Assembly: GCF_001428105.1 (NCBI RefSeq)
Contig: NZ_LMSJ01000008.1
Span: 96,460 to 160,459, forward strand
Reading direction: 5' to 3'
Origin: Paenibacillus sp. Soil766
Lineage (GTDB): Bacteria; Bacillota; Bacilli; Paenibacillales; NBRC-103111
DNA length: 64,000 nucleotides
In this document: positions 23,801 through 32,919 of the stretch, piece by piece
Layout of the letters: each line of letters starts with the position of its first letter
Numbering within the stretch: position 1 is the stretch's first letter
The notes under the pieces: generated by a model
The model's database searches: none
Told to the model about the DNA's origin: nothing
Seen by the model: the letters and a program-made list of their open reading frames with translations, nothing else
Translations under genes and position numbers: made by a program

Positions 23801-26078
23801 GGAGAAGGATGGCGATTATTACAAAATCATCAATAGAAGCAATGGAAAAGTGATTACGGTCAATGAAGCGTCCAAAGGAAACAACGCTGTTATACGGTTG
23901 GCCGATGACGAGGGGAAAGATCACCAGCGGTTTAAGATTGAGCTGCGCAACCTTTATGACAATACCTTCTACTCGGTGTCGGACATGACTACTGTCCCGG
24001 AGGCGGTGCAGGCAGGCCAGGAGCTGACTCTCTTCGGAACAGTTTCGCCGGATTGGGCCACACGTAAAACTATCTCCTGGAGCATCAAGGATGCCGGGCA
24101 AACAAGAGCTACCCTGGATGGGAATGTGCTGTCCGCCACAAGAGCGGGAACAGTCATTGTCACCGCTACGATAGAAGAAGGAAGCGACATCGGTGTGAAC
24201 TACTCTAAGGACTTCACCATTACCGTCACTAAGAAGGACGCGGATGTTAGTCCTGAAAAGGCCACCTTCGATCTTTATGTTCCTGGGGATGTAAGCGCCA
24301 GCATTATATGGAATGAAGCCAAGACTGTTACCGGGGTGGTGTACACAGCGACAGTAACAGGTGTCGTATATAATGGCACATTGGGAACAGAAGGTTATAC
24401 GATTAATGGGGATTTGCTGACCATCAAGCACGAGACTATGGTCGGGTTGGGGTTGCAGAGCGGTGATAAGGCGGACTTCTCTATCTTGTTTAATCAGGGG
24501 AATCCGGCTGTGTTAAGTGTCAATGTGGTGGACAGCTATGCTTTGGCTAACCATAGTATAACAGTGACAACCGAGGGGCATGGCACTGTTAGCGCCAATG
24601 TATCGTCAGCGGTCAAAGATACGGCGATTACCTTGACCGCTATACCAGATCCTGGAAACTTCTTCAAGGGCTGGCAGGTGAATAGTCCGAGTGGACTAAA
24701 TGTGACTGGCAATACCTTCACCATGCCAGACGAGGCGGTGATGATCACTGCGATATTCGGAACACCGTCCTACAGCGTTACCTATAACGGCAACGGCGCA
24801 GCAAGCGGTCTTGCGCCGGTAGATGACAGTAGTTATGGGCAAGGTGTTACGGTATCGGTCTATGGCAATACCGGCAATCTGAAGAAGCTGGGCTATTTCT
24901 TTGCCGGCTGGAATGTACGGGCGGATGGCAGCGGAACCAGCTACACGGAAGGCCAGGTATTCACAATAGGCGGGGCGGACCTGACTCTGTATGCGCAATG
25001 GAAGGTTGAAAATTCGGGTGGTTCTTCTGGGGGAGGTTCGTATGGTGGGGATTCTTCCGACGGCAGTTCACCAGTAACACCAACGAGCGAAGGAGTTATT
25101 TCAGCGAATAACAGCGAATTTACGGTTCAAGCAGATAAGAAGGGCGAATTCGGCATAGGTGATGAGATTAAGATCGAGATCCCTGCCGGCGCTTCTCGAA
25201 AGGAATTCCAACTTATCATCAGCAAGGTAACAGACACACAAAAGCTGCTTGCAGTCAAAGATGCACTGCTCAGTCCGGTGTTTGAGATTCGGAAGGACTT
25301 CCCAGGAATTTTCGATAAGGAGATCACATTGTCCATTACTTTCGATCCTACCAAATTAAAGATGGGTCAAAAGCCGACTGTATTCTCCTATGACGAAGCA
25401 CGAAAAAACTGGATGGAAATGGGCGGTCAGGTCAGTGAGACCACTTCCATTACCGTGAAGGTGAACAACATTGCCAAGTTTGCGGTATTCGGCGTCGATC
25501 AGGCATCGAGCCTGATCGATCCGAAACCGACGGTCAACTTGAGTGACCTGACGGCACACTGGGCGGAGTCCGATGCCAAACAAGCGATTGATCTAGGAAT
25601 CGTCAGCGGTTATCCGGACGGTACGTTCAAGCCGGATCGAGCCGTAACACGCGCCGAGTTTGCCGCCATGCTCATTAATGCGCTCAAGTTGCAAGGGAAT
25701 CCCCTCTACAGCGCACAACTAACGTTCACCGATAAGGAGAAGATAGGCGTGTGGGCGCTGAATGCCGTGGCGCAAGCGGTGCAAAGAGGGATCATTACCG
25801 GTTACGAGGATGGTTCCTTCCGCCCGGATGCTGAGATTACCCGCAGTGAGATGGCTAAAATGATTGCCAATGCCCTGGACCAGTCAGACGAAAAGGCAAC
25901 AACAACAGAGTTTGCGGATGACACGGCTATTCCTGTCTGGGCGAAGGGTGCCGTTGCAAACTTGAGCAAGCGGGGCATTATTGAAGGCGAAGGAGGAAAC
26001 CGATTCGCTCCCGGTGATCAAACAACAAGAGCAGAGGCGATCAGAGTGATGCTGAACATGCTGCGCAACAGACAATAG
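20832..26078 (+). CDS. SLH-anchored multi-module GH43 protein with four CBMs
   Basis: A 1748-residue surface protein with an AAAGGAGG site. A signal peptide (cut after A25) is followed by a GH43 five-bladed propeller (about 30-360) with the base D40 (GADPTIE) and general acid E235 (NEGAA). Then come four CBM6/35-like modules starting near 368, 497, 627 and 758 (YEAEDAQLSG, YEAENAELSGG and relatives), a ricin-like trefoil (about 893-1038), an Ig-like domain, an X2-type domain (about 1139-1230), two InlB/bacterial repeats (about 1240-1390), a Gly/Ser linker and three SLH domains (about 1570-1748) that bind cell-wall polymer. It should act on arabinan or arabinoxylan at the cell surface. The third GH43 catalytic Asp is not found at its expected place (P167/T168). 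It is the first gene of a two-gene operon. Confidence 0.9.
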   Translation: MRRIGLCAIPLVVVIVMMLTNIAYADVSSHYLNPLMKGADPTIERQEDGYYYSAAGDGNVVLKRHETILGVSTAKSKEVWKLPENLEFIWGPDAHRIDGKWYIYFASGPKNSDQAGRFAYGHPSSYVLENSSPDPFEGTWELKGTYDNGDGLTPQQGLLNTQSYGLPTGFVTINGQRYLTYTKYFYYIDPKTGNERFDECPTIVKMKNPWTLEGEEFTLARPTHDWEKYVDNVNEGAAVVERNGKVYFAYSASSYTHDNYAVGLSWADLAQSVENEAAWNKHPEPIMKRSDENGSYSTGSPLFLKSEDGTEDWITYHGIPTHSQGGKNREVRAQRINWDNNDFINLGIPSNPGTVLSRPSGEEKSEVYEAEDAQLSGAAKATMNSIYASSGRYARYSNGNDSDYVEFTINTNSGGTYALDFRYNNNTAEPVTMTLGVNQEANAALVFPSNAGPQNKLNFDLKTVQNIRLNTGSNIVRLSGKSALGLDAIIAKKSVLYEAENAELSGGAGIAQNHEGYSGSGFSSGFTEPNAAISFTVNAPHAGSYSVKLAYGAGGEDDRTLTMYVNGVKIKQANFFGLKEWDKWADRYDNLFLKEGSNVITYRYDNGDTANVNLDYITVTEAATWTYEAESAKTTGGADAGIVQAQDGNTGIGYVSGLSQVNSSVEFSVEAEYAASYDLKLRYATEQVGKTLSLEVNGALVQDIVLPHSGGAGMWKEYTVTVPLKKGKNSIAYRSAAGDSGVIQIDHIHLNKRTPWKYQAEAATLSGTPGIGRDRLWFEGNGYVGLFQKKGDAVRFEVNVPYTAAYTSTLRYSGVQSSNRTMTLYVNGNRIKQVSMPPTVNWDTWMDATETVNLQAGKNIIEFRREEADTGQLNIDSLILDKFSGGFMSTTARELTPEKMVKIQPKHSGKALSVAGEKYNQGAAVIQFSNGDTNSQLMRFVDLGTGYYRILIMRGARFLDIKPDSGIQELILNQTIEEAPIPSDTEQWSLEKDGDYYKIINRSNGKVITVNEASKGNNAVIRLADDEGKDHQRFKIELRNLYDNTFYSVSDMTTVPEAVQAGQELTLFGTVSPDWATRKTISWSIKDAGQTRATLDGNVLSATRAGTVIVTATIEEGSDIGVNYSKDFTITVTKKDADVSPEKATFDLYVPGDVSASIIWNEAKTVTGVVYTATVTGVVYNGTLGTEGYTINGDLLTIKHETMVGLGLQSGDKADFSILFNQGNPAVLSVNVVDSYALANHSITVTTEGHGTVSANVSSAVKDTAITLTAIPDPGNFFKGWQVNSPSGLNVTGNTFTMPDEAVMITAIFGTPSYSVTYNGNGAASGLAPVDDSSYGQGVTVSVYGNTGNLKKLGYFFAGWNVRADGSGTSYTEGQVFTIGGADLTLYAQWKVENSGGSSGGGSYGGDSSDGSSPVTPTSEGVISANNSEFTVQADKKGEFGIGDEIKIEIPAGASRKEFQLIISKVTDTQKLLAVKDALLSPVFEIRKDFPGIFDKEITLSITFDPTKLKMGQKPTVFSYDEARKNWMEMGGQVSETTSITVKVNNIAKFAVFGVDQASSLIDPKPTVNLSDLTAHWAESDAKQAIDLGIVSGYPDGTFKPDRAVTRAEFAAMLINALKLQGNPLYSAQLTFTDKEKIGVWALNAVAQAVQRGIITGYEDGSFRPDAEITRSEMAKMIANALDQSDEKATTTEFADDTAIPVWAKGAVANLSKRGIIEGEGGNRFAPGDQTTRAEAIRVMLNMLRNRQ

Positions 26079-26130
26079 AAGACGGAACGCCATTGACAAC
26101 AGGATGATATGATTCCAAGGAGGATTGTAC

Positions 26131-29100
26131 ATGGTCAAAAAAAAATTCAGACATCTGTTGCTTTGTCTTGCAGTACTGCTGATGCTGCCGCAATGGAGCG
26201 GATTGGCTGCGGCGGCAGAACCGAAGACAGCCAAGACGGATTCGGCATTTGCGCAGGAGGGAAAGAATGTGTCGGATTTCTACAATGTAATCATGCAGAC
26301 AGGAGCCGATCCCTGGGTTTACAAACACACCGATGGCTACTATTACAACGTATTTGCCAACTCCAGTGGCATCGTGATCCGCAGAGCGAAAACGATCACC
26401 GGCATTGAGGCTGGTGAGAGGGGCCTGGCCTGGACGCCGGTTAAGGGCACAATGTACAGCTCCAATGTTTGGGCGCCTGAAATGCATTATCTCAAAGATA
26501 CCGACGGCAAATCCAAATGGTATATTTACTTTGCGGCTGACAACGGAACTAATGCAAACCACCGCATGTACGTGCTGGAGAACGAAAGTGAAAATCCGTT
26601 GACCGGCACCTGGGAGTTCAAAGGGAAGATGACTGATTCTACCGACCGTTGGGCGATTGACGGCACTGTGCTGACTGTAAATGAGAAACACTATTTCATC
26701 TGGTCCGGTTGGGAAGAAACGGACGGAAGCTTCCAAAATTTATATATTGCGCAGATGAGTGACCCACGGACCATCAGTTCCGAACGGGTATTGCTCTCGA
26801 CGTCTGAATATGATTGGGAATCTTCCCCGGCCAGAATCAATGAAGGTCCAGAAGTGACGATCAAGGGCGACACGATCAATCTGGTCTATTCTGCAAACGG
26901 AAGCTGGACAGACAGTTATTGCCTCGGGCTGATCACGGCCAAGATCGGCGACGATTTGATGAATCCCGACTCTTGGGTGAAAAAAGACACGCCGATCTTC
27001 TCAGGAGCCAATGGCGTTTACGGCCCTGGCCACCACAGCATCGTCACGTCTCCTGATGGCACAGAGGACTGGATCATCTACCATGCCGCCCGTTGGTCGG
27101 GATCGGGTTGGACCCGAAAAGTCCAAACGCAGAAATTTACTTGGAAAGCAGACAATACGCCGAACCTAGGAGAGCCCGCCGATCCGAACATACCGATTGC
27201 TCTGCCTTCGGGCGAGCCGGTGCGGAAGCGCTATGAAGCGGAAAACGCGCTGTTGGTGAAAGCTCCGGGTGGTGAAACTTCTCCTGCTGTTCGGTTGGAA
27301 AGCACCGCTTCCGGTGGAAAGAAGATCGCCAATATCAAAAACGCCAACGATTATGCCCAGTTTACCGTAAACGTGCCAGAGACGGGATTTTATATGCTGT
27401 CTGTGCGTAATGCCAACGGCTCACCCAATGCGGCAGATGCTTCCCATATCTTGTCGATTAACGGGAGCTCTGGCGTCAATTTGAACATCGTTTATTCCGG
27501 CTTGAATCGTTGGGGGCTCTCTTCGGCGAAAGTCTATCTTAGAGAAGGCAACAATATCCTCCGCTTCTCGAAGGGGAACAACCTTGCCGAAATCGACAGC
27601 ATGGATATATTTAAACTGGATGCATCGGAAATGTTATTCGATGCCCCGGGGTACACGTTGGGGTTGGGTGAAACCCGCAGCTTGCCCTTGTATACCGTAA
27701 CAGGCACTACCTATACCGCTGTTGACACAGGAGCAATCTTCAGTTCTTCCGATACGAAGGTCGCCGTTATTGACGGAGGCGTTAGGGTAAAGGCTGTAAG
27801 TGCTGGCAGTGCAACAATCACCGCCACATCTAATGGAAGAACGGCCACAGCCACGGTTTCCGTTGCTGCGGAGCCTAAAGCTGTGCAGTCCGTTGCCATC
27901 AGTGGATTGGACAGCATCCTGACCAGTGGGGAGTCAAGCGGGTCATTGCAGGTAATGGCACGCTATAACAACTACGAGGTTCATAATGTGACAGCGGCAA
28001 CCCAATTTACCAGCAGCGATCCTGGGGTGGCCAGGATTGATTCGGATTCTGTGACCCAATCGGTATATGCGGTTAAACCGGGAACAGCGCTTCTTACAGC
28101 CGAATACAACGGCAAGAAAGCAGCGCTCAACTTGACCGTTATTGCAGCTTCTGATGTGGTTCAGGTTGCCACCGTAGTAAAGGTTCCTTCCGGGGCGACC
28201 CCTAAGCTGCCTAGCGTTGTTGATGTTGTCTACAACAGCCAGTCGAAGAAGGCCGAGGTTGCCAGCTGGGAGCGGGAGGGGCCTGATTTCAGCTCGCTGG
28301 GCACTGTTCAGGTGCCTGTTACCATAAAGCTGGATGGCCGTGATGTTCCTTCCACCATTGCCGTAAACGTCATTCCGGGATGGGGTCTTGACGAGATTGT
28401 GATTCAACTCCGCAACAAGTTGGCTAACTTCTCTTATCCTTTGGGCGATGGGCTGGGCAACTATAGCCAATCCAAGTATGATTCCTTAGTGGCCGAAGTC
28501 AACAAGGCGGAAGAGATGGCCGTAAACGCCGATCTGAGCAAAGAACAGTTTGACGAGGAACTGAATAAGCTTGCTCAAGAGGAAACAGCTTTGTTAAATT
28601 CGCTGAACAGTATTCAGGACGGCGTCATCTATAACGCTTACCGGGATTTCTCCGGGGATACGGTTGGCAAGTACCCTTATGGCATTACTACCGAAGATCT
28701 GACCAATGGGGCTACCGCAACTGTGCAGGAAGAGGCCGGGAATAAATTCCTCAGGCTCATCACAACCGCTACTTCGGGCAAGGCAAACTTGTTCCTGCCG
28801 TATGCAGGCGAGGTAAAGGCTGAGGGGGATCAGCGCATCGTCATTGAATATCGCGCCAGACTAAACAACAGTTTCCAGTACGCCAATGGCGCCATGATGC
28901 GAAATGACAGCGGTACGGGCAATTATTCCATGGTCACGGCTTTTGATACGGGTAAAATTATAGTCCAAAACGGGCCGTCTACGAAGGTCAAAGTCAAAGA
29001 CTTTCAGTACAATACATGGTACAAAATCAAAATGGTGGCAAACGGGGACGCCAAGACTTATACCGTCTATATAGACGATGTCGAAGTGGCCACTGACTAC

Positions 29101-30756
29101 AACTTCCGCCATACAGGCGGCGACAAGCTGAGTGGCCAGCGGTTCGGCGTCGATGGCTATGCCAACGCCTCCATCGATTTTGACGATTTTAAAGCGATGG
29201 TTACCGGAGGACCGAAGGCTGCGCCCGAGGGGCTCAAGCACACCAATGAATCAGCGGTTGGGGCCAATGATGGATCCATCACCGGGGTCACCTCCTCCAT
29301 GGAGTGGTCCTCCGACAATGGGAGCACATGGTTAACTGTCGAAGCAGATACCATCGCAAATCTCTCACCCGGGACGTATTGGGTTCGTTACTCTGAGACG
29401 GTTACCCATAAAGCCAGCCCTCATGTGGTTTTGACCATTACGGTCTATACTCAGCCGGTGCATGTCACCGGGGTGAGCCTGAATCAGAACATCGCTCAAC
29501 TGTATACCAACAATGGAAACTCGTATGTCCAGCTCATCGCAAATGTGGAGCCCGTTGACGTAGCCAACAAGACGGTGACCTGGAGCAGTTCCAATCCAAC
29601 TGTAGCTACCGTGGATGAACACGGGCTTGTGACGGTTCATGCCGCAGGTATAGCCGTTATTAAGGTAACCACTGAAGAAGAAGGCTTCACAGCTTCTTGT
29701 GTTGTAACTGTAGGTGTATATGATAACGACAGTGGTGGAAGCGGCGGAGGAGAGTCCCAAATTGACGGCAGCAATCCCATCGCCCCAACTACGCCGACTA
29801 CGGGGGTCACAAACGCGGATGGCAGCATGACCACCAGTATCACCGATCAAACAACTGGTACGGTGACGGAGACTACGGTCTGGCTGAATGGCGACCGTGA
29901 AGTTATAACGAAAGAACGCAATGGCACAATTACCGAGGTTGTCACCAAGCAGAATGGGAGCAAGCGCGAGACCGTGAACATGCCCGATGGAAGCAGCCGT
30001 TCCGTCACCACGGATAAACAGGGAGTCAAGGTTGAGACTGCCACGACTTCTCTGGGTGTCGTAACTGCGTCTATCCATCTGCCCGAAGGCGTAGCGCAAG
30101 CGAGGGTCACAATTCCGTTTAAGAATGCTTCTGCTTCCACGGTGGCTTTTGCGATTCGGGAAAACGGAACCAAGGAAGTGATCGGAACGGTTATCACCGA
30201 AGCTGGATTGAGCTTTACAGTTAAGGGCAATATGACGGTGAAGCTGGTCGATAATAAGGTTGTTTTCCAGGATGTGTTTAACAGCCATTGGGCTGCGGAG
30301 GCGATTGCCTTTACAGCAAGCCGGGGATGGCTGCTCGGAATGGAGCAGGGAATCTTCGCTCCCGACGTATCCTTGAGCCGGGCCATGTTATTTACCGTGC
30401 TTGCCCGCTTGCATGGAGTTGAGACCGAAGGTGGGGAATATTGGTACAGCAAGGCGAAAGACTGGGCTACTACATCCGGGATCAGCGATGGTAATACCCC
30501 CGAAGCTTCCATCACTCGGGAACAACTGATTACTGTCCTGTACCGTTACGCTGGACAGCCTGCTGATAAGAACAATGGCAAGAGCTTTGCCGACAGCGAG
30601 GAAGTGTCCGCCTGGGCAAATGATGCCATCGATTGGGCTGTATCGGCAGATATTCTTAACGGCAAGCCGGGGAACCTTCTGGAGCCTGCGAGTGTTGTCT
30701 CCCGGGCGGAAGTATCTGCCATGCTCGCACGTTTTATATCATGGCGCAACAACTAA
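26131..30756 (+). CDS. SLH-anchored multi-module GH43 arabinanase/arabinofuranosidase-like protein
   Basis: A 1541-residue protein starting at an ATG 7 bases after AAGGAGG; it follows the first GH43 gene by 52 bases. The signal peptide ends near A29. The GH43 domain (about 45-360) has the full catalytic triad: D60 (GADPWV), D177 (WAIDGTVL) and E238 (INEGPEV), plus WAPEMHY. After it come a CBM35/6-like module (about 368-492), two Big2-like domains, a Big4-like domain, a helical FIVAR-like segment (about 755-830), a concanavalin-like domain, another Big2 domain, a Thr/Ser-rich charged linker and three SLH domains (about 1385-1541). It probably releases arabinose or arabino-oligosaccharides from pectin side chains while attached to the S-layer. 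Confidence 0.9.
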   Translation: MVKKKFRHLLLCLAVLLMLPQWSGLAAAAEPKTAKTDSAFAQEGKNVSDFYNVIMQTGADPWVYKHTDGYYYNVFANSSGIVIRRAKTITGIEAGERGLAWTPVKGTMYSSNVWAPEMHYLKDTDGKSKWYIYFAADNGTNANHRMYVLENESENPLTGTWEFKGKMTDSTDRWAIDGTVLTVNEKHYFIWSGWEETDGSFQNLYIAQMSDPRTISSERVLLSTSEYDWESSPARINEGPEVTIKGDTINLVYSANGSWTDSYCLGLITAKIGDDLMNPDSWVKKDTPIFSGANGVYGPGHHSIVTSPDGTEDWIIYHAARWSGSGWTRKVQTQKFTWKADNTPNLGEPADPNIPIALPSGEPVRKRYEAENALLVKAPGGETSPAVRLESTASGGKKIANIKNANDYAQFTVNVPETGFYMLSVRNANGSPNAADASHILSINGSSGVNLNIVYSGLNRWGLSSAKVYLREGNNILRFSKGNNLAEIDSMDIFKLDASEMLFDAPGYTLGLGETRSLPLYTVTGTTYTAVDTGAIFSSSDTKVAVIDGGVRVKAVSAGSATITATSNGRTATATVSVAAEPKAVQSVAISGLDSILTSGESSGSLQVMARYNNYEVHNVTAATQFTSSDPGVARIDSDSVTQSVYAVKPGTALLTAEYNGKKAALNLTVIAASDVVQVATVVKVPSGATPKLPSVVDVVYNSQSKKAEVASWEREGPDFSSLGTVQVPVTIKLDGRDVPSTIAVNVIPGWGLDEIVIQLRNKLANFSYPLGDGLGNYSQSKYDSLVAEVNKAEEMAVNADLSKEQFDEELNKLAQEETALLNSLNSIQDGVIYNAYRDFSGDTVGKYPYGITTEDLTNGATATVQEEAGNKFLRLITTATSGKANLFLPYAGEVKAEGDQRIVIEYRARLNNSFQYANGAMMRNDSGTGNYSMVTAFDTGKIIVQNGPSTKVKVKDFQYNTWYKIKMVANGDAKTYTVYIDDVEVATDYNFRHTGGDKLSGQRFGVDGYANASIDFDDFKAMVTGGPKAAPEGLKHTNESAVGANDGSITGVTSSMEWSSDNGSTWLTVEADTIANLSPGTYWVRYSETVTHKASPHVVLTITVYTQPVHVTGVSLNQNIAQLYTNNGNSYVQLIANVEPVDVANKTVTWSSSNPTVATVDEHGLVTVHAAGIAVIKVTTEEEGFTASCVVTVGVYDNDSGGSGGGESQIDGSNPIAPTTPTTGVTNADGSMTTSITDQTTGTVTETTVWLNGDREVITKERNGTITEVVTKQNGSKRETVNMPDGSSRSVTTDKQGVKVETATTSLGVVTASIHLPEGVAQARVTIPFKNASASTVAFAIRENGTKEVIGTVITEAGLSFTVKGNMTVKLVDNKVVFQDVFNSHWAAEAIAFTASRGWLLGMEQGIFAPDVSLSRAMLFTVLARLHGVETEGGEYWYSKAKDWATTSGISDGNTPEASITREQLITVLYRYAGQPADKNNGKSFADSEEVSAWANDAIDWAVSADILNGKPGNLLEPASVVSRAEVSAMLARFISWRNN

Positions 30757-30785
30757 AGTGGTTGAGTAGATAACAGGTAAAAACT

Positions 30786-30831
30786 AAGGAGCCAAGCGGG
30801 AACATCCCCTCGGCTCCTTGTTTTTTTTTTT
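30786..30831 (+). terminator. Rho-independent terminator of the GH43 operon
   Basis: AAGGAGCC (30786-30793) pairs with GGCTCCTT (30812-30819), followed by G and eleven T residues. It separates the GH43 operon from the transporter operon. Confidence 0.9.
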
Positions 30832-30918
30832 CGCAGATTTATTACTGTTCAGCAAAGAAGGACTACGAACGAAGATGTTGCCCATTTCGGGGAGACTTCT
30901 GCTCGTTGGAAGGAGAAA

Positions 30919-30990
30919 CAAAAATCGCACAGAAAGACCTAAAGATTCTTAAGGCTCGGAATAGACGAACCGCGGTACATTATAAGCATC
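30919..30990 (+). promoter_or_regulatory. Conserved 72-bp upstream element, copy 2
   Basis: Twin of the element at 20654-20725, here ending 39 bases before the permease start codon at 31030. It contains the shared ACCTAAAGATTCTTAAGGC core and the shared GTACA...AAGCATC end. A TATAAG sequence within it could be a -10 box. The lack of a good -35 fits an activator-dependent promoter. Confidence 0.65.
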
Positions 30991-31029
30991 ACATTCAATA
31001 AAAACTTTCAGCAGGAAGAAGGGGGAGCC

Positions 31030-31986
31030 ATGAAAACAACGCCTGCCGTCGTAGGAACGGATAGGGCACCGGCAGCCAAAGAGGCTTTTTATCAGACAAA
31101 GCGATTTCGGCAAAATATTCCGCTATTTGTCATGCTAATACCGGGAGTACTTTATTATCTGATATTCCGTTACTTGCCAATGGGCGGTCTTGTAATTGCT
31201 TTCAAGAACTACAATTTTCACGATGGCATATGGTCAAGTCCGTGGGTCGGGTGGAAATATTTCGAGATTTTATTCCAGTCCCGCGTCACGCTGCAAATTA
31301 TTTGGAATACCCTTACCCTGAGCGTTCTGAATCTGGTCTTCGGATTCCCTGCGCCGATTATTATCGCCATTGCCTTGAATGAGGTCCGGAAGAGCTGGTT
31401 AAAGCGCTGGATTCAAACCATTATTTATTTGCCTCATTTTTTGTCCTGGGTCATTGTTGCAGGCATTATCCTGACCCTGTTCTCCATCGACGGCGGCACC
31501 ATTAACAAGCTGCTGGGCCAATGGGGGATGGAGCCGGTGCCTTTCCTGTACCGTGCAAACTCATGGGTCGCCATCTTTATTGGCTCAGGTATGTGGAAAG
31601 AGATGGGCTTCGGCGCTATTATCTATCTCGCCGCTCTCTCCGGCATTGACCCCAGCCTGTACGAATCCGCTGGGATGGACGGTGCAGGCAAGTTTAGGCA
31701 GATTTGGCATATCACTCTGCCGGGCATCCGTTCTACGATTATCCTGCTGCTGATTCTAGGAATGGGTCGTCTGATGGAAGTAGGGTTTGACCAGGTTTAC
31801 AATCTGCAGAACCCCACTGTCCTGCAGAAAGCTGAGGTCATCAGCACCTACGTGTACAAAGTGGGGCTGCAGCAGGCCCAGTTTGGTCTGACCACAGCCA
31901 TGGGCTTGTTTGAATCCCTAGTCGGTCTTGTACTAGTGCTCTCGGCTAATGCATTAGCCCGTAAATTCGATCAGGGATTATTCTGA
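31030..31986 (+). CDS. Sugar ABC transporter permease, LplB/YteP type
   Basis: A 318-residue permease with AAGGGGGAG before its ATG. Six membrane segments are visible; the EAA loop that contacts the ATPase is in ESAGMDGAGKFRQIWHITLP (about 213-232). It belongs to the CUT1 subfamily used for oligosaccharides of pectin. The long N-terminal cytoplasmic tail is common in Paenibacillus. It works with the next two genes as an importer; no ATPase gene is present, so a shared MsmX-type ATPase elsewhere in the genome must energise it. Confidence 0.92.
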   Translation: MKTTPAVVGTDRAPAAKEAFYQTKRFRQNIPLFVMLIPGVLYYLIFRYLPMGGLVIAFKNYNFHDGIWSSPWVGWKYFEILFQSRVTLQIIWNTLTLSVLNLVFGFPAPIIIAIALNEVRKSWLKRWIQTIIYLPHFLSWVIVAGIILTLFSIDGGTINKLLGQWGMEPVPFLYRANSWVAIFIGSGMWKEMGFGAIIYLAALSGIDPSLYESAGMDGAGKFRQIWHITLPGIRSTIILLLILGMGRLMEVGFDQVYNLQNPTVLQKAEVISTYVYKVGLQQAQFGLTTAMGLFESLVGLVLVLSANALARKFDQGLF

Positions 31987-32005
31987 AGAAAGGTGGGAAT
32001 TCCTC

Positions 32006-32878
32006 TTGAGGGACTCAACAGGCGGAAAAATTTTTGTAATCGTTATTCACGCTGTACTGATCATCATTTCGCTCACCTGCATCCTGCCTTTCCTGCATTT
32101 GATTGCGTTGTCCGTAAGCTCGGGGCATGCGGTTGACCTGGGTCAGGTCTGGTTATGGCCGGTGGGGCTTGATTTCACTGTTTACAATTACTTTTTTGAG
32201 AATACGCCGGCCTTGCGCGCTTTTACCAACAGCGTAATAATTACCTTATGTGGAACGGCCTTGAGCATGCTTGCCACGGTGTTGATGGCTTATCCCTTAT
32301 CTCGGCGTTACCTCTACGCCCGCAAGCCGATCACAATGGCCGCCTTATTCACCATGCTCTTCGGCGGAGGCATGATCCCTACATATCTGGTCATGAATAG
32401 TCTGCATTTGACCAATACTTACTGGTCCCTCTGGTTTGTCGGGTTGATCAGCACCTATAATATGTTGATTATGAAAAGCTATTTTGAGAGCATTCCGGGA
32501 GAAGTGGTGGATTCCTCTCAGATTGACGGCTGCGGCGAGGTCCAACTGCTCATGCGCATTATACTGCCATTGTCTCTTCCCATGCTGGCTACGCTGACGT
32601 TATTCTACGGAGTGGGTTATTGGAACATGTTCATGAGCGTTATTCTTTACATCAATAAGACGAATTTGCAGAATCTTACGGTTATCGTTCAAGGGATGCT
32701 GCAAATTCAGGGGAACTTCAACATGTCGGCCATGGATATGATCCAGCAGCAGGAAATGGTATCCGAGAAGCTGAAAGCGGTTGGGGTTATGGTTATGGTT
32801 GTGCCCATGCTGGTGGTATACCCGCTCCTGCAAAAATATTTTGTCAAAGGCATTATGCTTGGCTCTATCAAGGGTTAG
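32006..32878 (+). CDS. Sugar ABC transporter permease, YtcP/AraQ type
   Basis: A 290-residue permease starting with TTG behind AAGGTGGGAA, 19 bases after the previous gene. Six membrane helices are seen, with the EAA loop SSQIDGCGEVQLLMRIILPL (about 170-189). The C-terminal end (LLQKYFVKGIMLGSIKG) is the standard ending of this family. It forms the channel together with the LplB-like subunit. Confidence 0.92.
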   Translation: MRDSTGGKIFVIVIHAVLIIISLTCILPFLHLIALSVSSGHAVDLGQVWLWPVGLDFTVYNYFFENTPALRAFTNSVIITLCGTALSMLATVLMAYPLSRRYLYARKPITMAALFTMLFGGGMIPTYLVMNSLHLTNTYWSLWFVGLISTYNMLIMKSYFESIPGEVVDSSQIDGCGEVQLLMRIILPLSLPMLATLTLFYGVGYWNMFMSVILYINKTNLQNLTVIVQGMLQIQGNFNMSAMDMIQQQEMVSEKLKAVGVMVMVVPMLVVYPLLQKYFVKGIMLGSIKG

Positions 32879-32919
32879 CGGCAACAACGAAATCAATCAT
32901 AAATTAAGGGGGATTCCAC

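Noticed and set aside
29365..30288. A 307-codon minus-strand frame inside the second GH43 gene
   Set aside because: It is antisense to Big2, linker and SLH modules and has no start signal or recognisable domain.
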